9,375 nucleotides of DNA from an uncultured Marinilabiliales bacterium (GCA_937877575.1 CALFIZ010000246.1:1-9375), one strand, 5' to 3'. Positions 1-6,615 are shown, counted from the first letter of the stretch. Notes: generated by a model from the sequence alone, not told the origin. Numbers and translations: made by a program.

Positions 1-129
1 GCATGTATCCTTCAATGCATTATTTCAATTCAAAAATTTTTTTTATTGATTTAAATAAATTCGAAGAAATTAAATCAACAGAAACTTTTAGTTCGGAAGT
101 CAATATATTTGTATTAGAAACGATTTTTA

Positions 130-1119
130 TTATAATTCTCTAACTTTTGCTTCAATCTCAGCCATTACTTCTGGATTATCAAGCAAAAATTGTTTTGTGT
201 TTTCTCTTCCTTGTGCAATTTTTTGTTCATTATAACTAAACCATGCACCACTCTTATGAATAATGTCTCTTTCTACTGCTAAATCGACAATTTCACCAAC
301 CTTAGAGATTCCTTTACCGTAAATAATCTCAACTGAGGCTGTTTTAAAAGGTGGAGCCACCTTATTTTTCACGACTTTAACCTTGACATGGTTTCCGATG
401 ACGGTGTCGCCATCCTTGATTTGTGACATCCTGCGGATATCAAGTCGGATGGAAGAGTAGAATTTGAGGGCATTACCGCCGGTAGTGGTTTCAGGATTTC
501 CGAAGAGTATGCCTATTTTTTCGCGGAGTTGGTTAATGAAGATGCAACAGCAGCCGGTTTTGGATATGTTGGCTGTTAACTTTCTGAGAGCCTGAGACAT
601 AAGGCGTGCCTGAAGGCCGACCTTATTGTCGCCCATTTCACCTTCAATTTCACTTTTAGGAGTAAGTGCAGCGACAGAGTCAATGACAATAATGTCGATG
701 GAGCCAGAGCGGATAAGTGCATCTGCAATTTCGAGAGCCTGTTCACCGCAGTCAGGCTGTGAGACGAGAAGATTTTCTATATCAACTCCGAGTTTGCCTG
801 CGTAGAACCTGTCGAAAGCATGTTCAGCGTCGATAAATGCAGCAATGCCGCCGGATTTCTGAGCCTGGGCGATTGCATGCAGGGCAAGGGTTGTTTTACC
901 GGAAGATTCAGGACCGTAGATTTCGACTATCCTGCCACGAGGATAACCTTTTACACCAAGTGCAAGATCAAGTCCGATGGAACCGGTCGGTATAACAGGG
1001 ATAGTTTCAATCTCGGAACTTCCGAGTTTCATTACGGTGCCTTTACCGTAAGTTTTTTCAAGACGGTCGAGAGTAAGCTGAAGGGACTTCAGTTTCTCAT
1101 TTTGAGCAGTTTCTGTCAT
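130..1119 (-). CDS. recA: RecA recombinase
   Basis: RecA is the cytoplasmic ATP-dependent strand-exchange protein. It coats single-stranded DNA, drives homologous recombination and repair, and in many bacteria triggers the SOS response. The 329-residue product shows the whole family core: the Walker A loop GPESSGKTT (69-77, Lys75), a Walker B strand ending IIVIDS (about 143-148), DNA-binding loop L1 around EGEMGDNKVG (159-168), and L2 from FINQLREKIG to the TTTGGN motif (about 195-216). The start is an ATG followed by a normal N-terminal helix. The protein ends at AKVREL, which lines up with KKVREL in E. coli RecA, so the acidic C-terminal tail (roughly 20-25 residues) is absent. It is separated from nth by 113 bases and probably has its own promoter. 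Identification is certain. Confidence 0.98.
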   Translation of the reverse strand: MTETAQNEKLKSLQLTLDRLEKTYGKGTVMKLGSSEIETIPVIPTGSIGLDLALGVKGYPRGRIVEIYGPESSGKTTLALHAIAQAQKSGGIAAFIDAEHAFDRFYAGKLGVDIENLLVSQPDCGEQALEIADALIRSGSIDIIVIDSVAALTPKSEIEGEMGDNKVGLQARLMSQALRKLTANISKTGCCCIFINQLREKIGILFGNPETTTGGNALKFYSSIRLDIRRMSQIKDGDTVIGNHVKVKVVKNKVAPPFKTASVEIIYGKGISKVGEIVDLAVERDIIHKSGAWFSYNEQKIAQGRENTKQFLLDNPEVMAEIEAKVREL

Positions 1120-1190
1120 ATCTAAATTGATTTATATACTTTTTAATAGCAAAAAAGATAATTTGTCCACATCAATAATGTAATTTTTTA

Positions 1191-1198
1191 CAAATGTA
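1191..1198 (-). promoter_or_regulatory. Probable -7 promoter element of recA
   Basis: On the minus strand this reads TACATTTG, an exact match to the Bacteroidetes -7 consensus TAnnTTTG. It lies about 70 bases upstream of the recA ATG, which would give a leader of roughly 65 bases. A TTTG lies upstream but only 11 bases away, closer than the usual -33 spacing, so the -33 element is not convincing. The start site is inferred. Confidence 0.55.
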
Positions 1199-1224
1199 CG
1201 TAAAATTTTCAAATTGACTGTACG
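1195..1224. repeat. Paired TGTACG repeats at the recA promoter
   Basis: TGTACG occurs at 1195-1200 and again, same orientation, at 1219-1224, exactly 24 bases apart. The first copy overlaps the predicted -7 box and is part of a TACGTA palindrome (1197-1202). Spacing near two helical turns, plus overlap with the promoter, fits an operator for a repressor such as an SOS regulator. No known LexA consensus is matched, and a 6-base repeat in 113 bases could be chance. Confidence 0.3.
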
Positions 1225-1232
1225 AATGGTCT

Positions 1233-1877
1233 TTAATTATTATTGTAGAAACTGCAAATTGAAGTAAGGGCGCACTTATCGCAGAGGGGGTGCTGTGATT
1301 TGCAGACATACCGGCCATGAAGCAGGAGCCAATGATGTGCGTCGGGTATTAAGTCGGTCGGGAATAATTCAGTAAGTTGGTTTTCAGTTTCAAGAGGGGT
1401 TGACGCATTTGCAAGGCCAATTCGGTTTGCGACTCTGAAGACATGGGTATCGACAGCAAAAAAAGGTTTGTTGAAAGCAACAGACATGACAACGTTGGCG
1501 GTTTTACGTCCAACTCCGGGCAGAGTCATAAGCTGTTCGCGGGTTTCCGGCATAATACCGTTATAATCTTCGACTATAATTTTGGAAAGGGAGATAAGGT
1601 GATTAGTTTTGCTATTAGGATAAGTGCAGGATTTTATACAATTAAAAACCTCGTCGAACGAAGCAGCGGCGAGGGATTCAAAGTCAGGAAATTTAGAAAA
1701 CAAATCACGAGTAATAAGATTTACCCTGGAATCTGTACATTGAGCAGAGAGAACGACTGAAACGAGGAGTTGATAGTTATTCTCAAAAACGAGTTCGGAA
1801 CGAGGATTTGGCGAAATGGTCTTAAAATAACCAATAAGGAATTCCAAGTATTGTTTACCAAATCGTCTTTGATACAT
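1233..1877 (-). CDS. nth: Endonuclease III (DNA glycosylase/AP lyase)
   Basis: Nth removes oxidised pyrimidines from DNA and nicks the resulting abasic site, in base-excision repair. From the ATG at 1877 the protein has 214 residues, close to the 211 of E. coli Nth. Visible landmarks are LSAQCTDSRVN (43-53), the helix-hairpin-helix LPGVGRKTANVV (119-130) with the catalytic Lys125, VDTHVFRVANR (142-152) with the catalytic Asp143, and a C-terminal C-X6-C-X2-C-X5-C iron-sulfur loop (Cys192, 199, 202, 208). An in-frame TTG two codons earlier is possible but overlaps the preceding ORF. The ATG gives a clean TGA-TT-ATG junction with the upstream 70-aa ORF. That spacing suggests translational coupling and one transcript with the sigma factor gene. 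All catalytic and cluster residues are present. Confidence 0.96.
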   Translation of the reverse strand: MYQRRFGKQYLEFLIGYFKTISPNPRSELVFENNYQLLVSVVLSAQCTDSRVNLITRDLFSKFPDFESLAAASFDEVFNCIKSCTYPNSKTNHLISLSKIIVEDYNGIMPETREQLMTLPGVGRKTANVVMSVAFNKPFFAVDTHVFRVANRIGLANASTPLETENQLTELFPTDLIPDAHHWLLLHGRYVCKSQHPLCDKCALTSICSFYNNN

Positions 1878-1879
1878 AA

Positions 1880-2092
1880 TCAATTAAACAAATAAGCACG
1901 CGATTTATATGAATTATCGATTACGATCTGACAATGTGCATAGAGCATAACATTTGATAATGCATCACCACTGACAAACAGCGAATACGAACGTGGTATC
2001 AAATTAACAGCGGACTGGTAAGATTCACTGGAGGAATCATTACTCTTAGTGCTTTCATTAATATTATTAGAGGAGGGTAGATTTTTATTCAT
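1880..2092 (-). CDS. Unknown 70-residue protein between sigma factor and nth
   Basis: I do not recognise this protein. From the ATG at 2092 it has 70 residues. The first 25 or so are rich in Ser and Asn (MNKNLPSSNNINES) and look disordered. The rest (about 30-66) alternates hydrophobic and polar residues, compatible with a small beta-rich fold. There is no signal peptide, no membrane segment and a single Cys (54). An upstream TTG at 2122 would add ten residues but is a poorer start. Its TGA ends two bases before the nth ATG and it begins 51 bases after the sigma factor stop, with no TAnnTTTG box in between, so it is probably co-transcribed with both. Position argues for a real gene; composition alone does not prove it. 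A role with the sigma factor or with Nth is only a guess. Confidence 0.55.
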   Translation of the reverse strand: MNKNLPSSNNINESTKSNDSSSESYQSAVNLIPRSYSLFVSGDALSNVMLYAHCQIVIDNSYKSRAYLFN

Positions 2093-2143
2093 TCGTTCAA
2101 GTTTAGTTAATAAAAATATCAACTAATAAACGAAACACTGCCT

Positions 2144-2731
2144 CTAATATTGTTGAAGAACGATATTTTTTTCTTTCAATAATTTTCTGATGTTGATGAG
2201 AGCGTATCTCATTCTTCCTAAAGCTGTATTGATACTGACACCTGTAAGGGCTGCAATGTCTTTGAAACAGAGATCACAATATAACCTGAGTTTTAGGACT
2301 TCACTTTGTTCCGATGGCAGCATGTCAATCAACATATTCAGTTGTTGCTTGTTATAATTTGCAATCAGTTTGTCTTCAGCAGACATTTCATAGGTTGCCT
2401 GAGCGTCAGTAAGGCGATCCAAATCATAAGGTACGCAAGCATCACGCTTTGACTTTCTGAAGGAATCAATTATAAGATTATGTGCTATGGTTGTTATCCA
2501 CTGATTGAATTTCCCCTCGTCTTTATAGGTACCATTCCTGAACATTTGGATGGCTTTTATAAAAGTTTCCTGGAATATATCATCCACCAGAACATAGTCA
2601 TCCACTAACGTTCTGATATAAGAATACACCTTCGCCCTATAGCGGGTAACAAGGATTTCAATACTACGTATATCACCGTTCACATAGCGGCTAATCAATT
2701 CATTATCAGAATATTTTGCTACTTCTTTCAT
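2144..2731 (-). CDS. ECF-type RNA polymerase sigma factor
   Basis: A 195-residue extracytoplasmic-function sigma factor, which directs RNA polymerase to a specific promoter set. Region 2 spans about 25-95, with the -10-binding and core-binding helices around VDDIFQETFIKAI (49-61) and the KFNQWITTIAHNLIIDSFRK segment (74-93). Region 4 spans about 128-182, with LPSEQSEVLKLRL (138-150) and the helix-turn-helix IAALTGVSINTALGRMRYAL (159-178). There is no region 1.1 or 3, as expected for ECF factors. No anti-sigma gene (FecR-like or zinc-binding transmembrane type) is adjacent; the next gene is the 70-aa ORF and then nth. The ATG start is preceded by a structured leader (hairpin at 2737-2760) and a TAnnTTTG box near 2845. 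The family is clear, but the target regulon cannot be read from the sequence. Confidence 0.95.
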   Translation of the reverse strand: MKEVAKYSDNELISRYVNGDIRSIEILVTRYRAKVYSYIRTLVDDYVLVDDIFQETFIKAIQMFRNGTYKDEGKFNQWITTIAHNLIIDSFRKSKRDACVPYDLDRLTDAQATYEMSAEDKLIANYNKQQLNMLIDMLPSEQSEVLKLRLYCDLCFKDIAALTGVSINTALGRMRYALINIRKLLKEKNIVLQQY

Positions 2732-2736
2732 TTTAA

Positions 2737-2760
2737 TTACAATTTGATTTAAAATTGTAA
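2737..2760 (-). promoter_or_regulatory. Perfect inverted repeat just before the sigma factor start codon
   Basis: On the minus strand TTACAATTT and AAATTGTAA form a 9-base perfect inverted repeat around a 6-base loop, TAAATC. Its inner edge is only five bases from the ATG at 2731. In RNA this would be an AT-rich hairpin at the ribosome landing site; in DNA it could be a dimer operator. The symmetry is seen directly; the function is inferred. Confidence 0.4.
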
Positions 2761-2780
2761 CATCAGTCGATATTTCCTCC
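2749..2780 (-). promoter_or_regulatory. GGAGG plus four-codon leader ORF ahead of the sigma gene
   Basis: The leader carries GGAGG (2780-2776), a strong Shine-Dalgarno-like motif, although most genes in this window have none. Twelve bases later an ATG (2763-2761) opens a four-codon frame, Met-Leu-Gln-Phe then TAA (2751-2749). The mini-frame overlaps the 5' arm of the 2737-2760 hairpin, so a ribosome there would open it. The GGAGG-to-ATG spacing is longer than ideal, and the ORF may be accidental. Confidence 0.25.
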
Positions 2781-2840
2781 TTTTTTGGTTAAACAATTGT
2801 TTTAATTACTCAAATAACGCAATATTTATTCTAACATCTG

Positions 2841-2848
2841 CAAAAATA
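2841..2848 (-). promoter_or_regulatory. Probable -7 promoter element of the sigma - orf - nth unit
   Basis: The minus strand reads TATTTTTG followed by C, a full match to the Bacteroidetes TAnnTTTG -7 box. It lies in the 167-base gap between the permease stop and the sigma factor start and would give a leader of about 100 bases. No clear TTTG is found at the -33 distance. The gap is AT-rich, so a chance match is possible. Confidence 0.5.
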
Positions 2849-2881
2849 ATACATTTTTTCCACATTAATTATTCTTTGCAT

Positions 2882-2900
2882 AAAAAAAATCAACAGATTT
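2882..2900 (-). terminator. Weak possible terminator after the permease gene
   Basis: On the minus strand AAATC-TGTT-GATTT forms a short AT-rich stem that starts within the permease stop codon, and an unbroken run of eight T (2889-2882) continues from it. The stem is only five pairs with one G-C pair, so it is a poor intrinsic terminator. It is listed because the T run sits exactly at the end of the gene and before a predicted new promoter. Confidence 0.25.
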
Positions 2901-4119
2901 ATTCACTTTGTATCGCTGAAAACGGTGATATTCTGCCAATCATAGATGAAGGAATAGCAGAGGCTAACAGACACAGCAGCAAAGCCGAAACATTTACTGT
3001 GATTATCGCAGCAACGTTGATTTCAACAGGGACTGTTGACATATAATAAGACTCTTGTGAAAGTTTGACTATTGAGAAATATTTCTGCAACAAAGACAGG
3101 ATTATGGCAAAGACATCGCCTATAATTACTCCTAAAGCAGAAAGATACAACGATTTTGTCATAAAAACGGTTCTGACCGAACGATTGTCCATCCCCAAAG
3201 CTTTTAAGACACCTATCATCGATGATTTCTCGATGATGATGATAATCATTATAGAGATGACCGTTATAGCGCAAACCACAGCCATCAAGGTTATAAGCAG
3301 TATGACATTCGTATCCTGGAGATTCAACCAGTCAAAGACCTGCTGGTTAATCTTATAGTAGGGGAAAACCATACTATTGTAATCAAGGAAGGAATTAGTA
3401 TAATCCACAAAATAATTGGTGTTTTTTGAAGAATTGAGAAACACCTGGTAACCGGTGACTTCATTATCAATCCAACCATTGAGTTTTCTGACGTGGTTAA
3501 TATCGCCGATAACATATAATTTATCATAAGTGTTGAAGCCGGATTCATAGATACCTGCAATCACGAAGCGTCTGATACCCGGTTTGTCCTCTCTCATAAA
3601 GTACATGGATATCCTGTCATTAACATTAAGAAGCAGTTTGTCGGCAAGGACCTTCGAAATCACAACCGAGTCGCTAAGCACTGTGTCGTTGAATGACGGG
3701 AATGTACCCTTTACAATTTTACCGGAGAAGCACGACTTATTGAAATCGGGTCCGATGCCATAAAGCACAACACCTTCAATCATGTCAGGTGTTTTTATAA
3801 TGCCGCCCTTATAAGCATATCCGTTTAATGAAACAACGTGTTTATCTTTTGCCATAAGAAACAATGACTCCGGTTTGAGAGAGAGCGGTGGAGATTCAAG
3901 CGATTCATTGTTTGTAATAGGCAAAACACGCGCATGGCCGATAAAACCGACCACTTTTCTTTCAACTTCATGCTTAAAGCCAAGCACAATAAAAACCGAC
4001 AAAAGCATGACCGCAACGCAGAGGGCGATGGTTCCGACGGATATGGCCACTATATTCCTGGAATAATCGTTCTTGCTGCCTCTCAGTATTTTCTTTGATA
4101 TGAAAAAGGATGCTTTCAC
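2899..4119 (-). CDS. LolC/LolE-like ABC transporter permease (FtsX/MacB fold)
   Basis: A 406-residue inner-membrane permease of the type that, with a LolD-like ATPase, extracts lipoproteins from the inner membrane. The topology is classic: a short cytoplasmic N-terminus, TM1 at about 23-47, a long periplasmic MacB-like domain (about 50-268), then TM2 (271-296), TM3 (321-345) and TM4 (368-392). The cytoplasmic motif EKSSMIGVLKALGM (297-310) between TM2 and TM3 is the FtsX-family coupling region. The start is GTG at 4119: the only in-frame sequence upstream is seven codons without ATG, bounded by a TAA, and the N-terminus KASFFISKKIL matches the family pattern. It lies 21 bases after namZ, so the two are probably co-transcribed. 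No ATPase gene is in the window. LolE versus another FtsX-like exporter cannot be decided. Confidence 0.88.
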   Translation of the reverse strand: MKASFFISKKILRGSKNDYSRNIVAISVGTIALCVAVMLLSVFIVLGFKHEVERKVVGFIGHARVLPITNNESLESPPLSLKPESLFLMAKDKHVVSLNGYAYKGGIIKTPDMIEGVVLYGIGPDFNKSCFSGKIVKGTFPSFNDTVLSDSVVISKVLADKLLLNVNDRISMYFMREDKPGIRRFVIAGIYESGFNTYDKLYVIGDINHVRKLNGWIDNEVTGYQVFLNSSKNTNYFVDYTNSFLDYNSMVFPYYKINQQVFDWLNLQDTNVILLITLMAVVCAITVISIMIIIIIEKSSMIGVLKALGMDNRSVRTVFMTKSLYLSALGVIIGDVFAIILSLLQKYFSIVKLSQESYYMSTVPVEINVAAIITVNVSALLLCLLASAIPSSMIGRISPFSAIQSE

Positions 4120-4140
4120 AGAAAAATTATTAAGTTGAAA

Positions 4141-5355
4141 TTATTGGTAAATCAGATATTTTGATCGGATAGTTTTGAATCTGTTGAGTTCGGACTGCCA
4201 GCCGGACCTTATTTTCTCGGCGGGCATACCTGACATTATCTGACGTTGGAGTTCGTCGCTGCCAGCAAGTTTCTTAAAATAGGAGGTGAAAAATGACTCC
4301 CCTACGTTGAGTTCATTATATAATTTAATAAGCAATTGAATATCAATAAAGAAATTACCGGAATTACGCATTGACATTCCAGAGTTGACAATAGAATAGC
4401 CTTTACATGGAGAGTTTTCAAACTTAGGGTTGGTCACCACACCGGGGATTGTAACAGGAGTGAATAAAGTGTCTCCTGTTTTAAGTTCAGGATGGCCGAC
4501 CATTTCAAAAGGGTGACCGGTACCTCTTCCGACAGAGACCACCGTACCTTCGAAAAGGCAGACAGTCGGATAGAGCCATATTGCATTCATTGTCTGCAAG
4601 TTGGGCGAGGGGTTAACCGGAAGTCGGTATATTGTTGCGTGTGTGTAATTATCCATAGGTATGACGGTCAGATTACATTTGCCGGAGTGAGACGATGTGG
4701 ACAGCCATCCTTCGCCGTTGACCATCAATCCGTATTCGCCGATAGTCATGCCATAGACTATTGGCACATGGTGCAAGCCGACAAATGACTCATAACCTGG
4801 TTTTAAGACGGGGCCATCGACATAATGTGCATTAGGATTGGGACGGTCGAGAATTATGACAGGGACATTATAGTCGGCACAAGCCTCCATGACGTATGTC
4901 AGAGTTGAAATATAAGTATAGAACCTTACACCCACATCCTGAAGGTCAAAGAGGATTAAGTCTATATTTTTCAAATCTGCAGCAGTCGGTTTCCGATGGT
5001 CTCCATAGAGTGAAATGACCGGGATGCCGGTTCTGGGATCGATGGAATTGTCGATGTGCTCGCCTGCACCGGCATTTCCACGAAAGCCGTGTTCGGGGCA
5101 GAAAATAGCCTTAACACCGACTCCATTTGCCACCAGGAAGTCCACCAGATGGACATCGCTGACCATTGAAGTCTGATTGGCTACCACGCCGACATTTTTA
5201 CCCTTGCATTTGTCGAGATACAATTCAGGCCTTTCAGCACCGACAATAACATCTGACGGTGAACCTTGCCCTGCCATATTTTCTAAAGCCGTTGCACCAT
5301 ATGAAAAGTATCCGACAATGAGGAATATAAAAAATATAAAGGGACGGTGACGCAT
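4141..5355 (-). CDS. namZ: Secreted DUF1343 protein, NamZ-type exo-beta-N-acetylmuramidase
   Basis: DUF1343 proteins include NamZ (glycoside hydrolase family GH171), which removes N-acetylmuramic acid from the non-reducing ends of peptidoglycan fragments for cell-wall recycling. The 404-residue product starts with a signal peptide (basic MRHR, hydrophobic 6-20, probable cleavage around 20-25), so it acts in the periplasm. Family landmarks run in order: GVVANQTS (56-63), CPEHGFRG (86-93) with the likely catalytic Glu88, SLYGDHRKPT (115-124), FDLQDVGVRFYTYIST (136-151), LDRPNPN (169-175), VYGMTIGE (200-207) and a C-terminal domain to YLIYQ. Length is normal. The start codon lies only 11 bases past a strong terminator-like hairpin, and no promoter box is visible between, so its expression probably depends on read-through. 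The enzymatic role is by family similarity; substrate preference is not established. Confidence 0.87.
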   Translation of the reverse strand: MRHRPFIFFIFLIVGYFSYGATALENMAGQGSPSDVIVGAERPELYLDKCKGKNVGVVANQTSMVSDVHLVDFLVANGVGVKAIFCPEHGFRGNAGAGEHIDNSIDPRTGIPVISLYGDHRKPTAADLKNIDLILFDLQDVGVRFYTYISTLTYVMEACADYNVPVIILDRPNPNAHYVDGPVLKPGYESFVGLHHVPIVYGMTIGEYGLMVNGEGWLSTSSHSGKCNLTVIPMDNYTHATIYRLPVNPSPNLQTMNAIWLYPTVCLFEGTVVSVGRGTGHPFEMVGHPELKTGDTLFTPVTIPGVVTNPKFENSPCKGYSIVNSGMSMRNSGNFFIDIQLLIKLYNELNVGESFFTSYFKKLAGSDELQRQIMSGMPAEKIRSGWQSELNRFKTIRSKYLIYQ

Positions 5356-5365
5356 AAAAAGTGGT

Positions 5366-5405
5366 AATAAAAAATGATGGAAACGGCCGGTGCCGTTTCC
5401 ATCAT
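5366..5405 (-). terminator. Strong intrinsic terminator/attenuator between aminotransferase and namZ
   Basis: The minus strand carries ATGATGGAAACGGC, a four-base loop ACCG, and the perfect complement GCCGTTTCCATCAT: a 14-pair stem (5405-5392 with 5387-5374) with a GC-rich top, followed by TTTTT-A-TT. That is a textbook Rho-independent terminator for minus-strand transcription, placed 10 bases after the aminotransferase stop. On the plus strand there is no T run, so it is one-directional. Because namZ starts at 5355 with no visible promoter in between, it may act as a partial terminator that lowers expression of namZ and the permease. Confidence 0.85.
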
Positions 5406-5415
5406 ATCACATTAA

Positions 5416-6615
5416 TTATAATGTACGACCGGGATAGACTTTTAGAGCCTCCTCGAGGCAGTGCATTGCTTTTTTTAGGTCCTCACATTTAAGGACATAA
5501 CTGATACGCACTTCTTGTTTGCCGGAGCCCGGAGTTGAATAGAAGCCTGTAGCAGGAGCCAGCATGACGGTTTCACCGTCAGAGGAAAAGTCTTCGAGCA
5601 GCCACTTGCAGAATTTGTCGGCATCATCGATAGGAAGATGGGCGACGATATAGAAAGCGCCTTTAGGCTTAGGGCAGAAAGCTCCTTCCATCTTATTGAT
5701 TTCGTTATAGATAATCATACGGCGTTCGTCGTATTCCTCGAGGACATCCGCAAAGTATTCCTTAGGCACCTTATTTGATGCCTCGGCTGCAATCTGGCCG
5801 AATGAAGGCGGACTGAGACGAGCCTGAGCGAATTTCATTGCAGCAGCCATAAGCTCCTTGTTTTTGGAAACCATGCAGCCGATACGGAAACCGCAGGCAG
5901 AGTAACGTTTTGACACGCTGTCGAAAAGGACAACATTGTTATCCAGACCCTCAAGGTGCATAACCGAGAAGTGTTTGTTCCCATCGTAGCAGAATTCCCT
6001 ATAGACCTCATCCGCGAAAATGAAGAGGTCATATTTGACAGCGATGTCACGCAGAGTAAGCAGTTCCTCCTTGCTGTACAGATAACCTGTCGGATTATTG
6101 GGATTGCAGAGCATAATGGCCTTAGTATGAGGGGTTATCACCTTTTCGAACTCAGATATCGGAGGCAAGGCAAAACCGTCTTCAATATGAGAGTTGATAG
6201 GGACAACCTTTATGCCGCAAGATTTTGCAAATCCGTTATAGTTGGCATAGAACGGTTCCGGGATGATTATCTCATCATCGTCATCCATACATACCTGCAT
6301 AGCAAACATGATGGCTTCGGAAGCACCGTTTGTCACTATGATATCATCGGTGGTGATGTCAATATCTATTGATTTGTAGTAATCAACCAAAACCTTGCGA
6401 TATTCGATATAACCTGCTGAATGGCTATAAGCGATTACTTTTTCATCATAATTTTTCAAAGCATCGAGCATAACCTGTGGAGTCTGTATATCCGGTTGGC
6501 CGATATTGAGGTGATAAACCTTTATGCCTCTATTTTTTGCTGCATCAGCGTATGGGACAAGTTTCCTTATCGGAGATGCAGGCATGTCCTGAGCTTTTTG
6601 TGAAATTTTTGGCAT
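5416..6615 (-). CDS. PLP-dependent aminotransferase, class I (aspartate aminotransferase-like)
   Basis: A 399-residue fold-type I aminotransferase that uses pyridoxal phosphate to move an amino group between an amino acid and a 2-oxo acid in the cytoplasm. Visible motifs are NIGQPDI (37-43) near the N-terminus, TNGASEAI (95-102) for phosphate binding, NPNNPTG (171-177) with Asn174, ADEVYREF (201-208) with Asp202 for the pyridine nitrogen, the PLP-lysine motif SVSKRYSACGFRIG (233-246) with Lys236, and EVRISYV (368-374) with Arg370 for the substrate carboxylate. The set is complete and the length normal. Best guess is aspartate aminotransferase of the bacterial class I family, but alanine, aromatic or other substrates are not excluded. 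It starts 24 bases after the DUF1573 stop and ends at a strong terminator, so it is probably the last gene of the S41 operon. Confidence 0.92.
   Translation of the reverse strand: MPKISQKAQDMPASPIRKLVPYADAAKNRGIKVYHLNIGQPDIQTPQVMLDALKNYDEKVIAYSHSAGYIEYRKVLVDYYKSIDIDITTDDIIVTNGASEAIMFAMQVCMDDDDEIIIPEPFYANYNGFAKSCGIKVVPINSHIEDGFALPPISEFEKVITPHTKAIMLCNPNNPTGYLYSKEELLTLRDIAVKYDLFIFADEVYREFCYDGNKHFSVMHLEGLDNNVVLFDSVSKRYSACGFRIGCMVSKNKELMAAAMKFAQARLSPPSFGQIAAEASNKVPKEYFADVLEEYDERRMIIYNEINKMEGAFCPKPKGAFYIVAHLPIDDADKFCKWLLEDFSSDGETVMLAPATGFYSTPGSGKQEVRISYVLKCEDLKKAMHCLEEALKVYPGRTL

Noticed and set aside
48..76. Inverted repeat GATTTAA/TTAAATC downstream of recA as a terminator
   Set aside because: The stem is seven A/T-rich pairs with a long loop, and the nearest T run on the minus strand is about 12 bases away. 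The 1-129 stretch is otherwise plain AT-rich sequence with no supported gene.
104..111. Plus-strand TATATTTG matching a -7 box
   Set aside because: No plus-strand gene follows, and chance matches are expected in such AT-rich sequence.
820..1125. Plus-strand frame of 101 codons inside recA
   Set aside because: It is antisense to the RecA N-terminal and Walker A region, which is certainly coding on the minus strand.
1878..1883. TTG start two codons upstream of the nth ATG
   Set aside because: ATG at 1877 gives the expected Nth length and a clean two-base gap after the upstream TGA; the TTG would overlap the upstream ORF.
2103..2126. TTAGTT/AACTAA inverted repeat after the sigma factor stop
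   Set aside because: It has only six pairs with a 12-base loop and no following T run, so it is not a credible terminator or operator.
3023..3274. Second minus-strand frame (83 codons) within the permease gene
   Set aside because: It is an overlapping out-of-frame shadow of the FtsX-like membrane region, with no independent support.
5956..6372. 138-codon plus-strand open frame opposite the aminotransferase
   Set aside because: It is fully antisense to conserved PLP-enzyme motifs and has no promoter or coherent domain.
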